From positions 1 to 64,000 of the forward strand of contig NZ_JNAR01000017.1 in NCBI RefSeq assembly GCF_000760095.1: a stretch of DNA of 64,000 bases, written 5' to 3'. This document shows positions 29,562 to 39,680 of the stretch, piece after piece. The notes beneath the pieces are model-generated. The model had not been told where the DNA came from. It saw only the letters and a list, made by a program, of their open reading frames with translations, and did no database searches. The translations under genes and the position numbers were made by a program. Origin of the DNA: Prochlorococcus marinus str. MIT 9401. Its GTDB lineage: Bacteria; Cyanobacteriota; Cyanobacteriia; PCC-6307; Cyanobiaceae. Each line of letters opens with the position of its first letter. Position 1 is the stretch's first letter.

Positions 29562-31999
29562 TTGAGAATATTTTCAAGTCGAAAACAATTTTCAAGAAAT
29601 TCGTCTTTATTTAATTCTAAAAAATCAATTAAAAAATTTGTTTTATTATATTTAAAATTCAATTTATCAAGATTTAATCTTGCAGATTTATTTTTATTAG
29701 TTTCAATATCAAGGTAATGTTTGCTAGGCAATATTTTTAAAAAGAAATCGTTTTTTAGTTGCGTTTTTTCATTTAAATATCCCAAACGCGATTCATTAGC
29801 GTTATAAATTTCATTACTACTTAAGCAAAAAATTGTGCCAAGCTTAGTAACCAAATAAATATTGTCTCCGTCTTGTAATGGACAACAAGAAACAATCTTT
29901 TCAGAAGGTAAAAGTTTTGCAAGCGTTAATCCTTGAGATTGTTTTGTAGTTGGGGTTAAGAATTTATTTGTTAAATTAAATTTAAAAATTCTTCCTATTG
30001 AAGTTAATATTATTAAATTTTTTTCTTCATTAAAAATAAATGAATCAATAGTCTTTACATCTTTTTTTAATTTTGTAATTGTGAACGATCTATTACTTTT
30101 AATCATATCCTTATCAAATAAAACTTTTTTGAATCTTCCATCCGAATTTAAGACACATAAATAATTGTTAATTCCTTTTTTGATTGAATGGAAATTTATT
30201 ATTTCATTTGGATCAATATTTCCTAATATTTTTTTATCTATTTTAAAGTCATTATTAATATTAGACTCCCAATCAATGTTAAAAACTTTTCCAGTACAAG
30301 TGATTCCAATAATTTTGATATCCTTTTCAATATTACATATAAATTTTTGAATATTTTTATTATCTATCGCTTTATTCGTTTCATCAAATGATTTCTTATA
30401 ATTATTTAAAATCATCTTCCTTAAATAAAGTCTATTGTCGATGCATAATTTAGTTTTTTTATTTATAAAAATTTCTAATATTTGATTATTTAGTGTTTCT
30501 AATTCCTCATTCTGATCAATATTTTTAAGTATTTTCGTTTTTCTTTTTACATTATATTTTTTCTTTAATATTAATAATTCTTCTATTAGTAATTCTAGTA
30601 ATAAGTTTCTTTCATTCAATAACTTTTGATAATAGTTCTTTTTATCTTGTAAAAATCTTATATCATTTTCAATTTGATTTTTTTCTAGATTTGTTAATTT
30701 TTTTAGTGGCATATCTAATACCGAATTTGCTTGTTTTTCACTTAGAAAAAACTTATTAACTAATTTTGATTTAGCTTCTGCAGAATTCTTTGATTCTTCA
30801 ATAATCTCAATAATTTGTTTTATGTTTTTTGTTGCTTTGGATAAACCTTCTGATATTTCTAGTTTTTCAAGAGTATTTTTAAGAAAATAATTTGTTCTTT
30901 TTCTAATTGTTTCTTCTCTAAATTTAAGAAAATAGTTTAAATATTGCTTTAGGTTTAGTTGAACAGGTTTTCCTTTAATTAAAGCTAAAAATATTGCGCC
31001 AAAGTTTGTTTGGAGAGTTGTTCTTTTATATAAACTAGAAATTATAAATTCAGCATTAGAGTCTTTTTTCAATTCTACTACTATTCTCATTCCATCTCTG
31101 TCGCTTTCATCTCTAATATCAGAGATTCCATTAATTTTACCGGAATTAACAAGTTCAGCTAGTTTTTCAATCCAACCTGCTTTACTGATTTGATATGGAA
31201 GTTCTGTAATTATTAATGCATTTCTTTTGTGCTTACCTTTACCTAAATTTAATTCTTCTGTATTTATAACCCCTCTTATTAATATTGATCCTTTACCCGT
31301 TTTATAAAGCTTTTCTATTTCTTCACTGTAAATTAATTCCCCTCCTGTAGGAAAATCAGGCCCTTTAATTATGTTAGAAAGTTTTTTATCACTTAAATCC
31401 TTATCCTTTATTAAAGCTATCAAAGCATCTACCGTTTCCCCTAGGTTGTGAGGAGGAATGTTTGTTGCCATTCCAACAGCAATACCTGATGATCCGTTCA
31501 ACAATAGAAAGGGAAGTTGGGCAGGAAGAAAATCCGGTTCTTTTTGAGAACCGTCAAAATTATTTGAAAAACTTACCGTTTCTGATCTAATTTCCTCAAG
31601 AAATCCTTTATGGGCTATAGGCGCTAATCTGGTTTCTGTATATCTCATTGCTGCTGGTGGATCATTATCTACGGATCCAAAATTTCCATGTCCATCTAAT
31701 GTGGGATAATTTGTTGAAAAATTTTGTATTAGCCTTACTAGCGCATCGTATACTGCTTGATCTCCATGAGGATGGTACTTTCCAAGTACATCTCCAACAA
31801 CTCTTGCACACTTTCTAAATGGTCTATCTGGCGTTAAACCTAATTCGTACATCGCAAATAGTATTCTTCTCTGTACAGGCTTAAGTCCATCTCTTGCATC
31901 GGGCAGAGCTCGCCCAACTATCACACTCATCGCATATTCCAGGTAAGAACGTTGCATTTCTTCTTGGAGAGAGATAGAAGTAAATTTTTTCTTATCCAT
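29558..31999 (-). CDS. DNA gyrase/topoisomerase IV subunit A-type protein
   Basis: This is the breakage-reunion subunit of a type II topoisomerase. The N-terminal domain has the [19 protein letters not shown] region, the H-P-H-G-D motif (76-80) and the catalytic Tyr120 in [13 protein letters not shown] helical tower with coiled coil follows (about 370-480). The C-terminal region (about 530-813) shows degenerate beta-pinwheel strands, but I cannot find a clear GyrA box of the type QRRGGKG; the nearest is [10 protein letters not shown]. This makes it closer to ParC or to a second GyrA paralogue than to canonical GyrA, so no gene symbol is given. Gyrase A proper would then be elsewhere. Confidence 0.9.
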   Translation of the reverse strand: MDKKKFTSISLQEEMQRSYLEYAMSVIVGRALPDARDGLKPVQRRILFAMYELGLTPDRPFRKCARVVGDVLGKYHPHGDQAVYDALVRLIQNFSTNYPTLDGHGNFGSVDNDPPAAMRYTETRLAPIAHKGFLEEIRSETVSFSNNFDGSQKEPDFLPAQLPFLLLNGSSGIAVGMATNIPPHNLGETVDALIALIKDKDLSDKKLSNIIKGPDFPTGGELIYSEEIEKLYKTGKGSILIRGVINTEELNLGKGKHKRNALIITELPYQISKAGWIEKLAELVNSGKINGISDIRDESDRDGMRIVVELKKDSNAEFIISSLYKRTTLQTNFGAIFLALIKGKPVQLNLKQYLNYFLKFREETIRKRTNYFLKNTLEKLEISEGLSKATKNIKQIIEIIEESKNSAEAKSKLVNKFFLSEKQANSVLDMPLKKLTNLEKNQIENDIRFLQDKKNYYQKLLNERNLLLELLIEELLILKKKYNVKRKTKILKNIDQNEELETLNNQILEIFINKKTKLCIDNRLYLRKMILNNYKKSFDETNKAIDNKNIQKFICNIEKDIKIIGITCTGKVFNIDWESNINNDFKIDKKILGNIDPNEIINFHSIKKGINNYLCVLNSDGRFKKVLFDKDMIKSNRSFTITKLKKDVKTIDSFIFNEEKNLIILTSIGRIFKFNLTNKFLTPTTKQSQGLTLAKLLPSEKIVSCCPLQDGDNIYLVTKLGTIFCLSSNEIYNANESRLGYLNEKTQLKNDFFLKILPSKHYLDIETNKNKSARLNLDKLNFKYNKTNFLIDFLELNKDEFLENCFRLENILN

Positions 32000-32075
32000 T
32001 AGAGAGCGAAATGAATATGTATTGATTAACTAAGTTAAGACTAATAGGTAAACAAATATTTACCAGTATTGAAAA

Positions 32076-32939
32076 TTAAGAAGATGTATTGATTTTAGAT
32101 TTCGCCAGTATTATATCTTTTTCAAGTTGTTCATTTGCTAAAAGTAATTCAGTTGAGGTTTGTATTTTTTCCCCCCATAACTGTTCTTTTCTATAATCAT
32201 AATCAACATATTTGGGATCTTTAGATAATGCTTTTTTTGCTAGTTGGAGCGCCAATTCAGTATCTTTAACTCTTAAACATGAGGCAAGACCTAGTAATGG
32301 TTCAGCATTGTTTTGGATTGAGATTGCTTGTTCAAAAAGTTTTATTGATAGATTTATATTGTTTTTTTCGAAATATGCTAAACCTTGATTATTAATTGCT
32401 TGCCAGAAATCAGGTTTAATTTTTAAAGATTTATCAAAAATCATAATAGCTTTTGAGTAATTTTTTTCCATTAATAAAATATTTCCCAATTGAAAAATAG
32501 CTCTATAGTTATTTGGGTCAAATTTTAATCCTTTTTCTAAAGCAGTCTTTGCATTTTTTTCTTGTTTAATTTTTAAGTAAATATTACTTTTAGCAAAATA
32601 TATTTTGCTAGTGTTTGGATTTATTTTTTCCGCATTATTTAAGGAATTTAATGCCTGTTTGTATTGTTTGTTAGCTATCTGTGTCTCAGATAAAATTAAC
32701 CACAGTTCTAGATCGTTTGGATTTATTTTTACTGCTAATTTTGCTAAGTTAAGACTTTCTTCATAAAGTCCAAAATATAGAAGTTGATATGCATTTTTTC
32801 CCAAAGATAGGCTCTCTTTTTGTAAGTTTTTTATTGTTGGGTAATAATAATATGGAATAATTGACTGAACTTTTTCTATTTTAAAAAAGAAAAAACTAAT
32901 TAAAAATAAACATATTATATTTTTTAAATACTTTTTCAT
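32076..32939 (-). CDS. TPR-repeat protein with N-terminal membrane anchor or signal
   Basis: The 287-residue protein opens with a basic, hydrophobic stretch (about residues 4-20, LKNIICLFLISFFFF), which is either a signal peptide or a membrane anchor. It is followed by at least five tetratricopeptide repeats (about 45-250) with the usual spacing, for example SLNLAKLAVKINPNDLELWL and KALEKGL-type Asn-Pro-Asn boundaries. TPRs bind other proteins. The partner is not evident. Its ATG overlaps the stop of queG by 4 bases (ATGA), indicating translational coupling on the minus strand. Confidence 0.8.
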   Translation of the reverse strand: MKKYLKNIICLFLISFFFFKIEKVQSIIPYYYYPTIKNLQKESLSLGKNAYQLLYFGLYEESLNLAKLAVKINPNDLELWLILSETQIANKQYKQALNSLNNAEKINPNTSKIYFAKSNIYLKIKQEKNAKTALEKGLKFDPNNYRAIFQLGNILLMEKNYSKAIMIFDKSLKIKPDFWQAINNQGLAYFEKNNINLSIKLFEQAISIQNNAEPLLGLASCLRVKDTELALQLAKKALSKDPKYVDYDYRKEQLWGEKIQTSTELLLANEQLEKDIILAKSKINTSS

Positions 32940-33916
32940 ATTTTTGCTTTTTTCTTCTTTAGATTTGCTTTAATGTTTCTTTTCCACATCCATGGTTTAA
33001 TTCTTTTTAATGTGGTGTTTTTAAGATTGTCTTCCCAAGTTTTATCATCCCAATATAATGATTCAATATTAAGATTTTTAATCCATTCTTTTGGAGCAGT
33101 CTCAAAAGTATTGTTGTATGGTACTGATTTATTCCAAGGGCATACATCTTGACAAATATCACATCCCGCAACCCATCCATTTAATTTTTCTTCTATTTTT
33201 TTTGGAATAGTTTTTTCCCTGCTTTCAATCGTATGATAAGCGATGCATAGATCAGATTGTATTACAAAGGGTTCTACTATTGCCTTTGTAGGACAAGTTT
33301 CAATACACAAATCACATTTTCCGCAAAGTGATTGATGAGGTTTATCTGGTATTAAATCTTTTGTAAGAATCATAAAACCTAAAGTAAACCAAGAACCATT
33401 TTTCGTACTAATTACATTACTATTTTTACCTATCCAACCAAGACCTGATTCTTCGGCCCATGCTTTTTCAAGAAGCGGGGAGGAATCAACACATATCTTC
33501 CATTTGCAATCAGGAATTTCTAGATTAATCCAACTACCAACATTTTTTAATTTTTTGTAAATAACTTTATGATAATCTTCTCCTTGGCTGAATTTCCCTA
33601 CTTTGAAGACGTTGTTATTGCTATTTGAATTAATGTAAGAAAAACCAACGCTTAGAACACTTTTTGCATCTTCAAGAAGTGAGTTTATATCTTTTCTTCT
33701 TTCTGCTTCCATCCATTTCATTTCAGCATGGTAGTTATTTGATAACCATCTTTCTAATGCATTTGTTCTTAATTTAATGCGCGAACTACCTGGAATCGAA
33801 GCAATTCCAGCCATTGAAAAACCCTCAAAAAGTGCTCTTTCTTTTAATTTGTCACTTATTTCTTTTTTGGTTTGAATGTTATCGATCATTTCTTTATTAT
33901 GTATTGCATTTCTCAT
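32936..33916 (-). CDS. queG: Epoxyqueuosine reductase
   Basis: QueG carries out the last step of queuosine tRNA modification, reducing epoxyqueuosine with cobalamin and two [4Fe-4S] clusters. The ferredoxin-like region shows CGKCDLCIETCP and then CDICQDVCPWN, giving the two cluster motifs. The upstream KAWAEESGLGWIGKN segment is typical of the family. At 326 residues it lacks the C-terminal HEAT extension of longer forms. Cobalamin use fits the local presence of cbiD. It is coupled with the downstream TPR gene by a 4-base overlap and is divergent from the DUF502 gene. Confidence 0.93.
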   Translation of the reverse strand: MRNAIHNKEMIDNIQTKKEISDKLKERALFEGFSMAGIASIPGSSRIKLRTNALERWLSNNYHAEMKWMEAERRKDINSLLEDAKSVLSVGFSYINSNSNNNVFKVGKFSQGEDYHKVIYKKLKNVGSWINLEIPDCKWKICVDSSPLLEKAWAEESGLGWIGKNSNVISTKNGSWFTLGFMILTKDLIPDKPHQSLCGKCDLCIETCPTKAIVEPFVIQSDLCIAYHTIESREKTIPKKIEEKLNGWVAGCDICQDVCPWNKSVPYNNTFETAPKEWIKNLNIESLYWDDKTWEDNLKNTTLKRIKPWMWKRNIKANLKKKKAKI

Positions 33917-34025
33917 AACAGTTATTTTTTAAACAAGAAACTAATAAATAATTAAAAAAAACGTATCCTAACTAAGTAAAAACAGTTAAATTATTAGTAA
34001 AGTAAATATAGTTTGAAAGGTTATT

Positions 34026-34760
34026 TTGAGTGACTCTAATCAAAATCCAGATTTAAACCTAGGATCTAGGCTCCAACAGGATTTAAAAAATGATCTTATT
34101 GCCGGATTGTTAGTTGTCATACCCTTGGCAACAACAATATGGCTATCATCTTTAGTTAGTAAATTTGTTTTAACGTTAGTTACTTCTGTTCCTAAGCAAT
34201 TAAATCCTTTTATTACTTTAAACCCTTTATTACAAGATTTAATTAATCTTACTTTGGGTTTAACAGTTCCTTTGTTAGCTATTTTGCTTATAGGTTTAAT
34301 GGCTAGAAATTTTGTTGGAAGGTGGTTATTAGAATTTGGAGAGGGTACCTTATCAAAAATTCCCGTAGCTGGGGCGGTTTATAAAACGCTTAAACAATTA
34401 CTTGAAACTTTTTTAAGTAATAAATCTAATCGATTTAGAAGAGTTGTTTTAGTTGAATATCCACGTGAAGGACTTTATAGTGTAGGCTTTGTGACTGGAG
34501 ATGTTGGTCCGTCTCTTCAGCCAGAATTGGAAGAAAAATTGCTAAGTGTTTTTATACCCACAGCACCTAATCCAACTACTGGTTGGTATACATTGGTTCC
34601 TGAAACCTCTGTTAAGGATTTAAATATTTCTGTTGAAGATGCTTTTAGAACAATAATTTCGGCAGGGATAGTTAATCCAGATGAGAAAAATAATACTACA
34701 AATCCAACATTTTCAAAATTATTTTCTCAGTTACGTGCTTCCACTAATACTTCCTCTTAA
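34026..34760 (+). CDS. DUF502 family membrane protein
   Basis: The 244-residue protein has two long hydrophobic helices near the N-terminus (about 25-52 and 72-100), then a soluble part with the conserved IPVAGAVYKTLKQL and GLYSVGFVTGD segments that I recognise as DUF502. Function of the family is not established. The start is a TTG at 34026 with a purine-rich GAAAGG about 8 bases upstream. The nusB gene follows directly after its stop, so the two are probably co-transcribed. Confidence 0.85.
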   Translation: MSDSNQNPDLNLGSRLQQDLKNDLIAGLLVVIPLATTIWLSSLVSKFVLTLVTSVPKQLNPFITLNPLLQDLINLTLGLTVPLLAILLIGLMARNFVGRWLLEFGEGTLSKIPVAGAVYKTLKQLLETFLSNKSNRFRRVVLVEYPREGLYSVGFVTGDVGPSLQPELEEKLLSVFIPTAPNPTTGWYTLVPETSVKDLNISVEDAFRTIISAGIVNPDEKNNTTNPTFSKLFSQLRASTNTSS

Positions 34761-34763
34761 TTG

Positions 34764-35393
34764 ATGTATTATAATAAATCACTTTCTAGAGAATTATCTT
34801 TAATTTCTCTAGGTCTGATAAAAGATAAAGGTAACCTCAAATTAACAAAAATTCAGATTGAAAATATTTTTGAATCTGCTTTAGATTCTCTAATAAACCA
34901 CTGTAGAGATGAATTAGATAATTGTGAAATAGATTTAGAAAATGCATCACAAAAAATATTAGATAGTGAATTGCAGGAAGGATCAAATTCTTCTTTTTCA
35001 AACGTTAGAGACGAGTTAAAAAAATCTTTAAAAAAAATTGAAACTGTCATGAACACACTTTCATTAACCTTAGACTTTCCAAAATTAATTGTTTCTAGTG
35101 GACAAATTGATATTAGAGAAGATGTGAATAAGAGGATTAGCAAAATTATTAATAACCTCGCTACTATTGACTCTGATATTGATCAAGTCATGGATGGATG
35201 GAGATTAAAAAGATTACCAAGAGTTGATCGTGATATTTTGCGATTAGCATTTGTGGATATTAATTTTTTGGACACCCCTATTGCTGTTGCTTGTGATGAG
35301 GCTGTTAATTTAGCTAATAAATATAGTGATGTCCAAGGAAGAAAATTTATTAATGGAGTTTTAAGGAGATTACAAACAGTAAAATTGCAATAA
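34764..35393 (+). CDS. nusB: Transcription antitermination factor NusB
   Basis: NusB with S10 (NusE) binds boxA RNA and supports antitermination in rRNA operons. The C-terminal all-helical NusB fold is recognisable in LKRLPRVDRDILRLA and VACDEAVNLANKYS, ending FINGVLRRL. At 209 residues it is longer than the E. coli protein because of an inserted or extended N-terminal half, common in cyanobacteria. A TTG at 34761 immediately precedes the ATG at 34764, and the ATG is preferred. It lies between the DUF502 gene and ftsY on the same strand. Confidence 0.93.
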   Translation: MYYNKSLSRELSLISLGLIKDKGNLKLTKIQIENIFESALDSLINHCRDELDNCEIDLENASQKILDSELQEGSNSSFSNVRDELKKSLKKIETVMNTLSLTLDFPKLIVSSGQIDIREDVNKRISKIINNLATIDSDIDQVMDGWRLKRLPRVDRDILRLAFVDINFLDTPIAVACDEAVNLANKYSDVQGRKFINGVLRRLQTVKLQ

Positions 35394-35451
35394 TTTTTTG
35401 ATATAAATAAATAGTGCTTTAAAATTTTATTGATTACGAATAAAAATATAA

Positions 35452-36711
35452 ATGACTAATACTGATTCTGATAATTCAAGAGAGTGGGCGGCAGAAGCTT
35501 ATGCCCTCTTAAAAAAAAGACAAGAGGAGCAAAAACAAGAATTAAAGAATCAAGAGGAGCAAAAACAAGAATTAAAGAATCAAGAGGAGCAAAAACAAGA
35601 ATTAAAGAATCAAGAGGAGCAAAAACAAAATATAGGCGATCCTGGTATTAGAGATAATATTCAGGAATCAAATAAAACTATATCTGAACCTGAGTTAGGA
35701 GAATTTGATGATAATTTTACTTGGTCGGCAATGGTTTTAGCTGCTCAAGGAAAAAAAAAGAATCAAATATCGCTAGATGAAATTAATTGGTTAACTAAAT
35801 TAAGAAGAGGGTTAGAGGAAACAAGAAAAGGATTTGTCACTGAATTATTAGAAAAATTGGGAGATGATCCTCTAACTCCTGAATCTCTCGATGATTTAGA
35901 GACTCTATTGATAAGGGCAGATGTTGGGATTGATTCAACTGATAAAGTTATAAGTTCACTCAGAAAAAAATTAAACGAAGAAGTCGTGGGTGGAGAAGCA
36001 GGAATAAAATTCTTGAAGAGGGAATTAAAATTAATCATCGACAAACCAATAAAAAATTCTGGTAATGATCTTTTAGTTCCTCAAAAGGGTAAGCTAAATG
36101 TTTGGTTATTAGTAGGAGTTAATGGCGTTGGTAAAACAACAACATTAGGCAAATTAGCATATTTGTCTTCAAAAAGTAACTATAAAACATTGATTGCAGC
36201 TGCTGATACCTTTAGGGCTGCGGCAGTGGAACAACTAAAAGTGTGGGGTGAGAGAAGTAATGTTGATGTTATATCTAATCAATCAAAAAACGCTGATCCA
36301 GCGGCGGTGGTTTTTGATGCAATCAATTCTGCAAAAAAAAGAAATGTTGATTTATTACTAGTTGATACAGCAGGTAGATTACAAACGAAAAATAATTTGA
36401 TGGACGAATTAGCAAAAATAAAAAAAATTATTGATAAAAAAGTACCAGATGCAATCATTGAATCATTATTAGTTTTAGATGCAAGTCAAGGCCAAAATGG
36501 CTTAAAACAAGCAAAAAGTTTTGCTAAAACAGCAAATTTAAGTGGAGCAATTATTACTAAGTTAGATGGTACTTCAAGAGGAGGCGTTTCTTTAGCCGTT
36601 TCTGAAGAAGTAAATTTGCCCATAAGATTTATTGGGGCTGGAGAAGGGATAAAAGATTTAAGGCCTTTTAATAGTTATGAATTTGTGGAGGCTTTGCTTG
36701 CAGATCAATAA
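35452..36711 (+). CDS. ftsY: Signal recognition particle receptor FtsY
   Basis: FtsY is the membrane-associated GTPase receptor for SRP-targeted ribosomes. The C-terminal NG domain (about residues 110-419) has the P-loop GVNGVGKTTTLGKLA near 222, DTFRAAAVEQL, DTAGRLQTKNN and TKLDGTSRGG. The N-terminal acidic/charged A region contains a striking tandem repeat of EEQKQELKNQ, encoded by a perfect 30-base DNA repeat. Repeat number probably varies between strains. It starts 58 bases after nusB. Confidence 0.96.
   Translation: MTNTDSDNSREWAAEAYALLKKRQEEQKQELKNQEEQKQELKNQEEQKQELKNQEEQKQNIGDPGIRDNIQESNKTISEPELGEFDDNFTWSAMVLAAQGKKKNQISLDEINWLTKLRRGLEETRKGFVTELLEKLGDDPLTPESLDDLETLLIRADVGIDSTDKVISSLRKKLNEEVVGGEAGIKFLKRELKLIIDKPIKNSGNDLLVPQKGKLNVWLLVGVNGVGKTTTLGKLAYLSSKSNYKTLIAAADTFRAAAVEQLKVWGERSNVDVISNQSKNADPAAVVFDAINSAKKRNVDLLLVDTAGRLQTKNNLMDELAKIKKIIDKKVPDAIIESLLVLDASQGQNGLKQAKSFAKTANLSGAIITKLDGTSRGGVSLAVSEEVNLPIRFIGAGEGIKDLRPFNSYEFVEALLADQ
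35521..35628 (+). repeat. Perfect 30-base tandem repeat inside ftsY (about 3.6 copies)
   Basis: Three complete 30-base units start at 35521, 35551 and 35581, and an 18-base partial copy runs from 35611. The copies are identical at the nucleotide level, so the array is young or kept uniform by slippage. Because 30 is a multiple of three, copy changes stay in frame and add or remove ten charged residues (two Glu, then Gln/Lys) in the FtsY linker. Confidence 0.95.
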
Positions 36712-36775
36712 ATATTTAATCAAATTTTTTTAAAAATTTAATTTTAATGTTAAAACATATTTATCTATTTAATTT

Positions 36776-38122
36776 GTGGTGACAAATAATCAAAAAGAAA
36801 AATTATTTTCTAATAAATTTATTCAAAAATTTTTAGATAATGAATCTAAAGTATCTTTAAAAAATAAATATAAATTTTCTGAAATTGCTTCTTCATTGGC
36901 ATATTATTTAAAATCTTTTTCCAATATAAATAAATTTTTAGATTATATATGCTTAATTTTTAAACATATTTTTAACGAAAAAATAATATTAATTATTCCC
37001 TTAAATAATAATAAAGATATATGGTATGAAAATATTAAAATTTCTGCTGATAATGAAAATTTTAAAATTCAAGAAGAAATTAATAGTTTTATCAAACAAT
37101 TTAATTTTTCTAAAAACTTTAAAATAAAAGAAATTTTATCCTTTGAAAACTCTTTAAAAAATAATTTTTTAGGGTACAAAATCGAAACAGATAAAATATT
37201 ATCCCGAGGTAAATGCAGAGGTTTTATTTATATTTTTAGCAAAGATTTTTCTAGTGAGTCCATTATAGATGATTCTAATTTTAATTTTATACAAAATTGT
37301 CTTGCCGTTGGATTAGAAAATTACTATTTAATAAAAACAAATAAAAAGCATGAAAATGTAGAAAGAGAAATTTCTACAGGAGCTGAAATTCAATCTCGAT
37401 TACTTCCTGATTATTGTCCAATTATTTACGGTTTAGATCTTGCAGCTCATTGTAGACCTGCACTCCAGTTAGGCGGAGATTACTATGACTTCATGTGTTT
37501 GAAAACGAATATTTCTGAAAAAAGAAAAGAAAAAGCTAGATGGGCTTTGGTAATAGGTGATGTTATGGGTAAAGGTATTCCAGCTGGCCTTCTAATGACT
37601 ATGCTAAGAGGAATGTTACGTGCCGAAGTTCTTACAGGTTTGCCCCCAGATAGAATTTTGCATGATTTGAATCAATTAGCGATAAACGACTTAGATCAAT
37701 CGCATAGATTTGTGACATTGTTCTATTCAGATTATGATCCTAGAACTAAAAAATTGAGGTTTGCTAATGCGGCACATAATCCTCCTTTACTTTGGAAAAG
37801 CTCAGATCAGAAAATTATTAAATTAGATGCAGAAGGATTTGTTCTTGGATTACAAAAAGATGCTGAATATAATTGTGGCGAAATTAAGCTTCATGAAAAT
37901 GATTTAGTTCTCTATTACACTGATGGAGTAATTGATACTTCAAATTCTTTAGGTGAAAGATTTGATGAGGAAAGGTTAATTAAAACGCTCACAAAATTAT
38001 GTAAACAATCTTATTCATCTCAAGAAATCTTAAATAAAATCTTTAAAAAGTTAGATGACTTCACTGGACAAAATAGACATTTGGAAGATGATGCATCTAT
38101 TGTTGTTTTTCAATTAAAGTAG
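36776..38122 (+). CDS. SpoIIE/RsbU-type PP2C serine phosphatase
   Basis: The N-terminal ~190 residues look like a degenerate sensor domain of GAF type, Lys/Asn/Phe-rich. The C-terminal half is a clear SpoIIE phosphatase: LQLGGDYYDF with metal-binding Asp, GDVMGKGIPAGLLM, NAAHNPPLL and LVLYYTDGVIDTSNSLGERF. Such enzymes dephosphorylate anti-sigma-factor antagonists in partner-switching systems. No anti-sigma kinase or STAS antagonist gene is adjacent, so its target is unknown. The start is a GTG at 36776 (a second GTG follows directly). It lies 64 bases after ftsY. Confidence 0.87.
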   Translation: MVTNNQKEKLFSNKFIQKFLDNESKVSLKNKYKFSEIASSLAYYLKSFSNINKFLDYICLIFKHIFNEKIILIIPLNNNKDIWYENIKISADNENFKIQEEINSFIKQFNFSKNFKIKEILSFENSLKNNFLGYKIETDKILSRGKCRGFIYIFSKDFSSESIIDDSNFNFIQNCLAVGLENYYLIKTNKKHENVEREISTGAEIQSRLLPDYCPIIYGLDLAAHCRPALQLGGDYYDFMCLKTNISEKRKEKARWALVIGDVMGKGIPAGLLMTMLRGMLRAEVLTGLPPDRILHDLNQLAINDLDQSHRFVTLFYSDYDPRTKKLRFANAAHNPPLLWKSSDQKIIKLDAEGFVLGLQKDAEYNCGEIKLHENDLVLYYTDGVIDTSNSLGERFDEERLIKTLTKLCKQSYSSQEILNKIFKKLDDFTGQNRHLEDDASIVVFQLK

Positions 38123-38184
38123 ATAATTTTTGTCACCTATATAAAAAAATGCTTTATTAGAGATATCTAAAGTTATTAGTTGAT

Positions 38185-39564
38185 ATGGCAAAAGTTTGGA
38201 GTAAAAGGTTTGATAATTCACTTAATCCTTTTATTGAAAAGTTTAATGCTTCAATTGGCTTTGATAAAAAGCTTATTTTAGAAGATATAGAATGCTCAAT
38301 TGCACATGCAAAAATGCTTGGAAAAACTCAAGTTTTATCGTCTTCAGAGGTTTCGCAAATTATTAATGGTCTTGAGACAATTAAAGATGAGTATTTAGAG
38401 GGTAAATTTTCTCCTAACCCACCTTCTGAAGATATTCACTACTGTATTGAAGAAAAATTAATTAGTTTAATAGGTGAAACTGGAAAAAAATTACACACAG
38501 GCAGAAGCAGAAATGATCAAGTTGGTACAGATCTAAGATTGTGGCTAAGAAAAGAAATTGATATTATTGAAAGTTTAATAATTGATTTGCAAATATCCTT
38601 TTTAAATCTCGCTAAATCTAATATTTATACATTAATTCCTGGATATACACATATGCAAAGAGCCCAACCATTATCTCTGGCTCATCATTTATTGGCTTAT
38701 TTAGAAATGCTTCAAAGAGACCGCGAAAGGTTTAAAGAAGTAAGAAAAAGAGTCAATGTTTCCCCATTAGGAGCTGCAGCATTAGCAGGTACAAAAATAA
38801 AAATAGATAGGAACTTTACAGCTAAAGAATTAGGCTTCGAAAAGATTTATAAAAATAGTATTGATGCGGTTAGTGATAGAGATTTTTGTATAGAGTTTGT
38901 TTCCGCATCTGCTTTGGTAATGTCTCATTTAAGTAAAATTTCAGAGGAAATAATTTTATGGGTAACTGATGAGTTTTCTTTTGCAAAATTAACAGATAAA
39001 TGTGCTACTGGGAGTAGCTTAATGCCACAGAAAAAAAATCCAGATGTTCCAGAATTGATAAGGGGTAAAACGGGAAGAGTTTATGGGCATCTTCAAGCAT
39101 TATTAACTATGGTCAAAGGAGTACCACTTGCATACAATAAGGATTTTCAAGAAGACAAAGAGCCAATTTTTGATACAGCAGAGACAATATCTTCCTGCAT
39201 AAAAGCGATGACTATTTTAATTAATGAGGGGATTGAATTTAATATAAAAAATTTAGCTGCTTCGGTGGAAAATGACTTTTCTAATGCTACAGATTTGGCT
39301 GATTACTTAGTTGGTAAACATGTTCCCTTTAGGACCGCTTATCAAGTTGTGGGTGAAATTGTTAAGTATTGTTCAGAGAGAAAATTGTTATTAAGAAATC
39401 TTAAAATTGATGAATTTAAAAAATTTCATTCCGGATTTGATCAGGATGTTTTTGCGGAGCTTGAACCTCTTAATGTTGTTAAGTCTAGAATAAGTGAAGG
39501 AGGAACAGGGTTTACCCAAGTAGAAAAAGAGATAAAAAACTGGCAAAAAAAATTGTTAATTTGA
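38185..39564 (+). CDS. argH: Argininosuccinate lyase
   Basis: ArgH splits argininosuccinate into arginine and fumarate. The fumarase/aspartase-superfamily signature [16 protein letters not shown] is near residue 278, and the conserved [17 protein letters not shown] segment is near 106, with the catalytic region at [12 protein letters not shown] (here [12 protein letters not shown]). The 459-residue length is standard. It follows the phosphatase gene by 62 bases. A hairpin with a T run (39628-39649) lies between it and the RNA-binding protein gene. Confidence 0.97.
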   Translation: MAKVWSKRFDNSLNPFIEKFNASIGFDKKLILEDIECSIAHAKMLGKTQVLSSSEVSQIINGLETIKDEYLEGKFSPNPPSEDIHYCIEEKLISLIGETGKKLHTGRSRNDQVGTDLRLWLRKEIDIIESLIIDLQISFLNLAKSNIYTLIPGYTHMQRAQPLSLAHHLLAYLEMLQRDRERFKEVRKRVNVSPLGAAALAGTKIKIDRNFTAKELGFEKIYKNSIDAVSDRDFCIEFVSASALVMSHLSKISEEIILWVTDEFSFAKLTDKCATGSSLMPQKKNPDVPELIRGKTGRVYGHLQALLTMVKGVPLAYNKDFQEDKEPIFDTAETISSCIKAMTILINEGIEFNIKNLAASVENDFSNATDLADYLVGKHVPFRTAYQVVGEIVKYCSERKLLLRNLKIDEFKKFHSGFDQDVFAELEPLNVVKSRISEGGTGFTQVEKEIKNWQKKLLI

Positions 39565-39627
39565 ATATCAATTGTTTTTCTACAACAAGGGTATACTTTG
39601 AAGTAGAATAGTAATGTAATGTTATAG

Positions 39628-39649
39628 AACTACTAAATGTAGTTTTTTT
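39628..39649 (+). terminator. Terminator-like hairpin between argH and the RNA-binding protein gene
   Basis: A 6-base perfect stem (AACTAC with GTAGTT), a 5-base AT-rich loop and five further T residues form a short intrinsic-terminator shape. It may end the argH transcript or lie in the leader of the RNA-binding protein gene as an attenuator. The stem is short, so confidence is moderate. Confidence 0.5.
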
Positions 39650-39680
39650 AATTAGGTAATTTTTCTTTGTTGAGTTTAAA

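Noticed and set aside
35521-35628. Possible CRISPR or mobile-element repeat
   Set aside because: Units abut with no spacers and keep the ftsY frame; it is a coding minisatellite.
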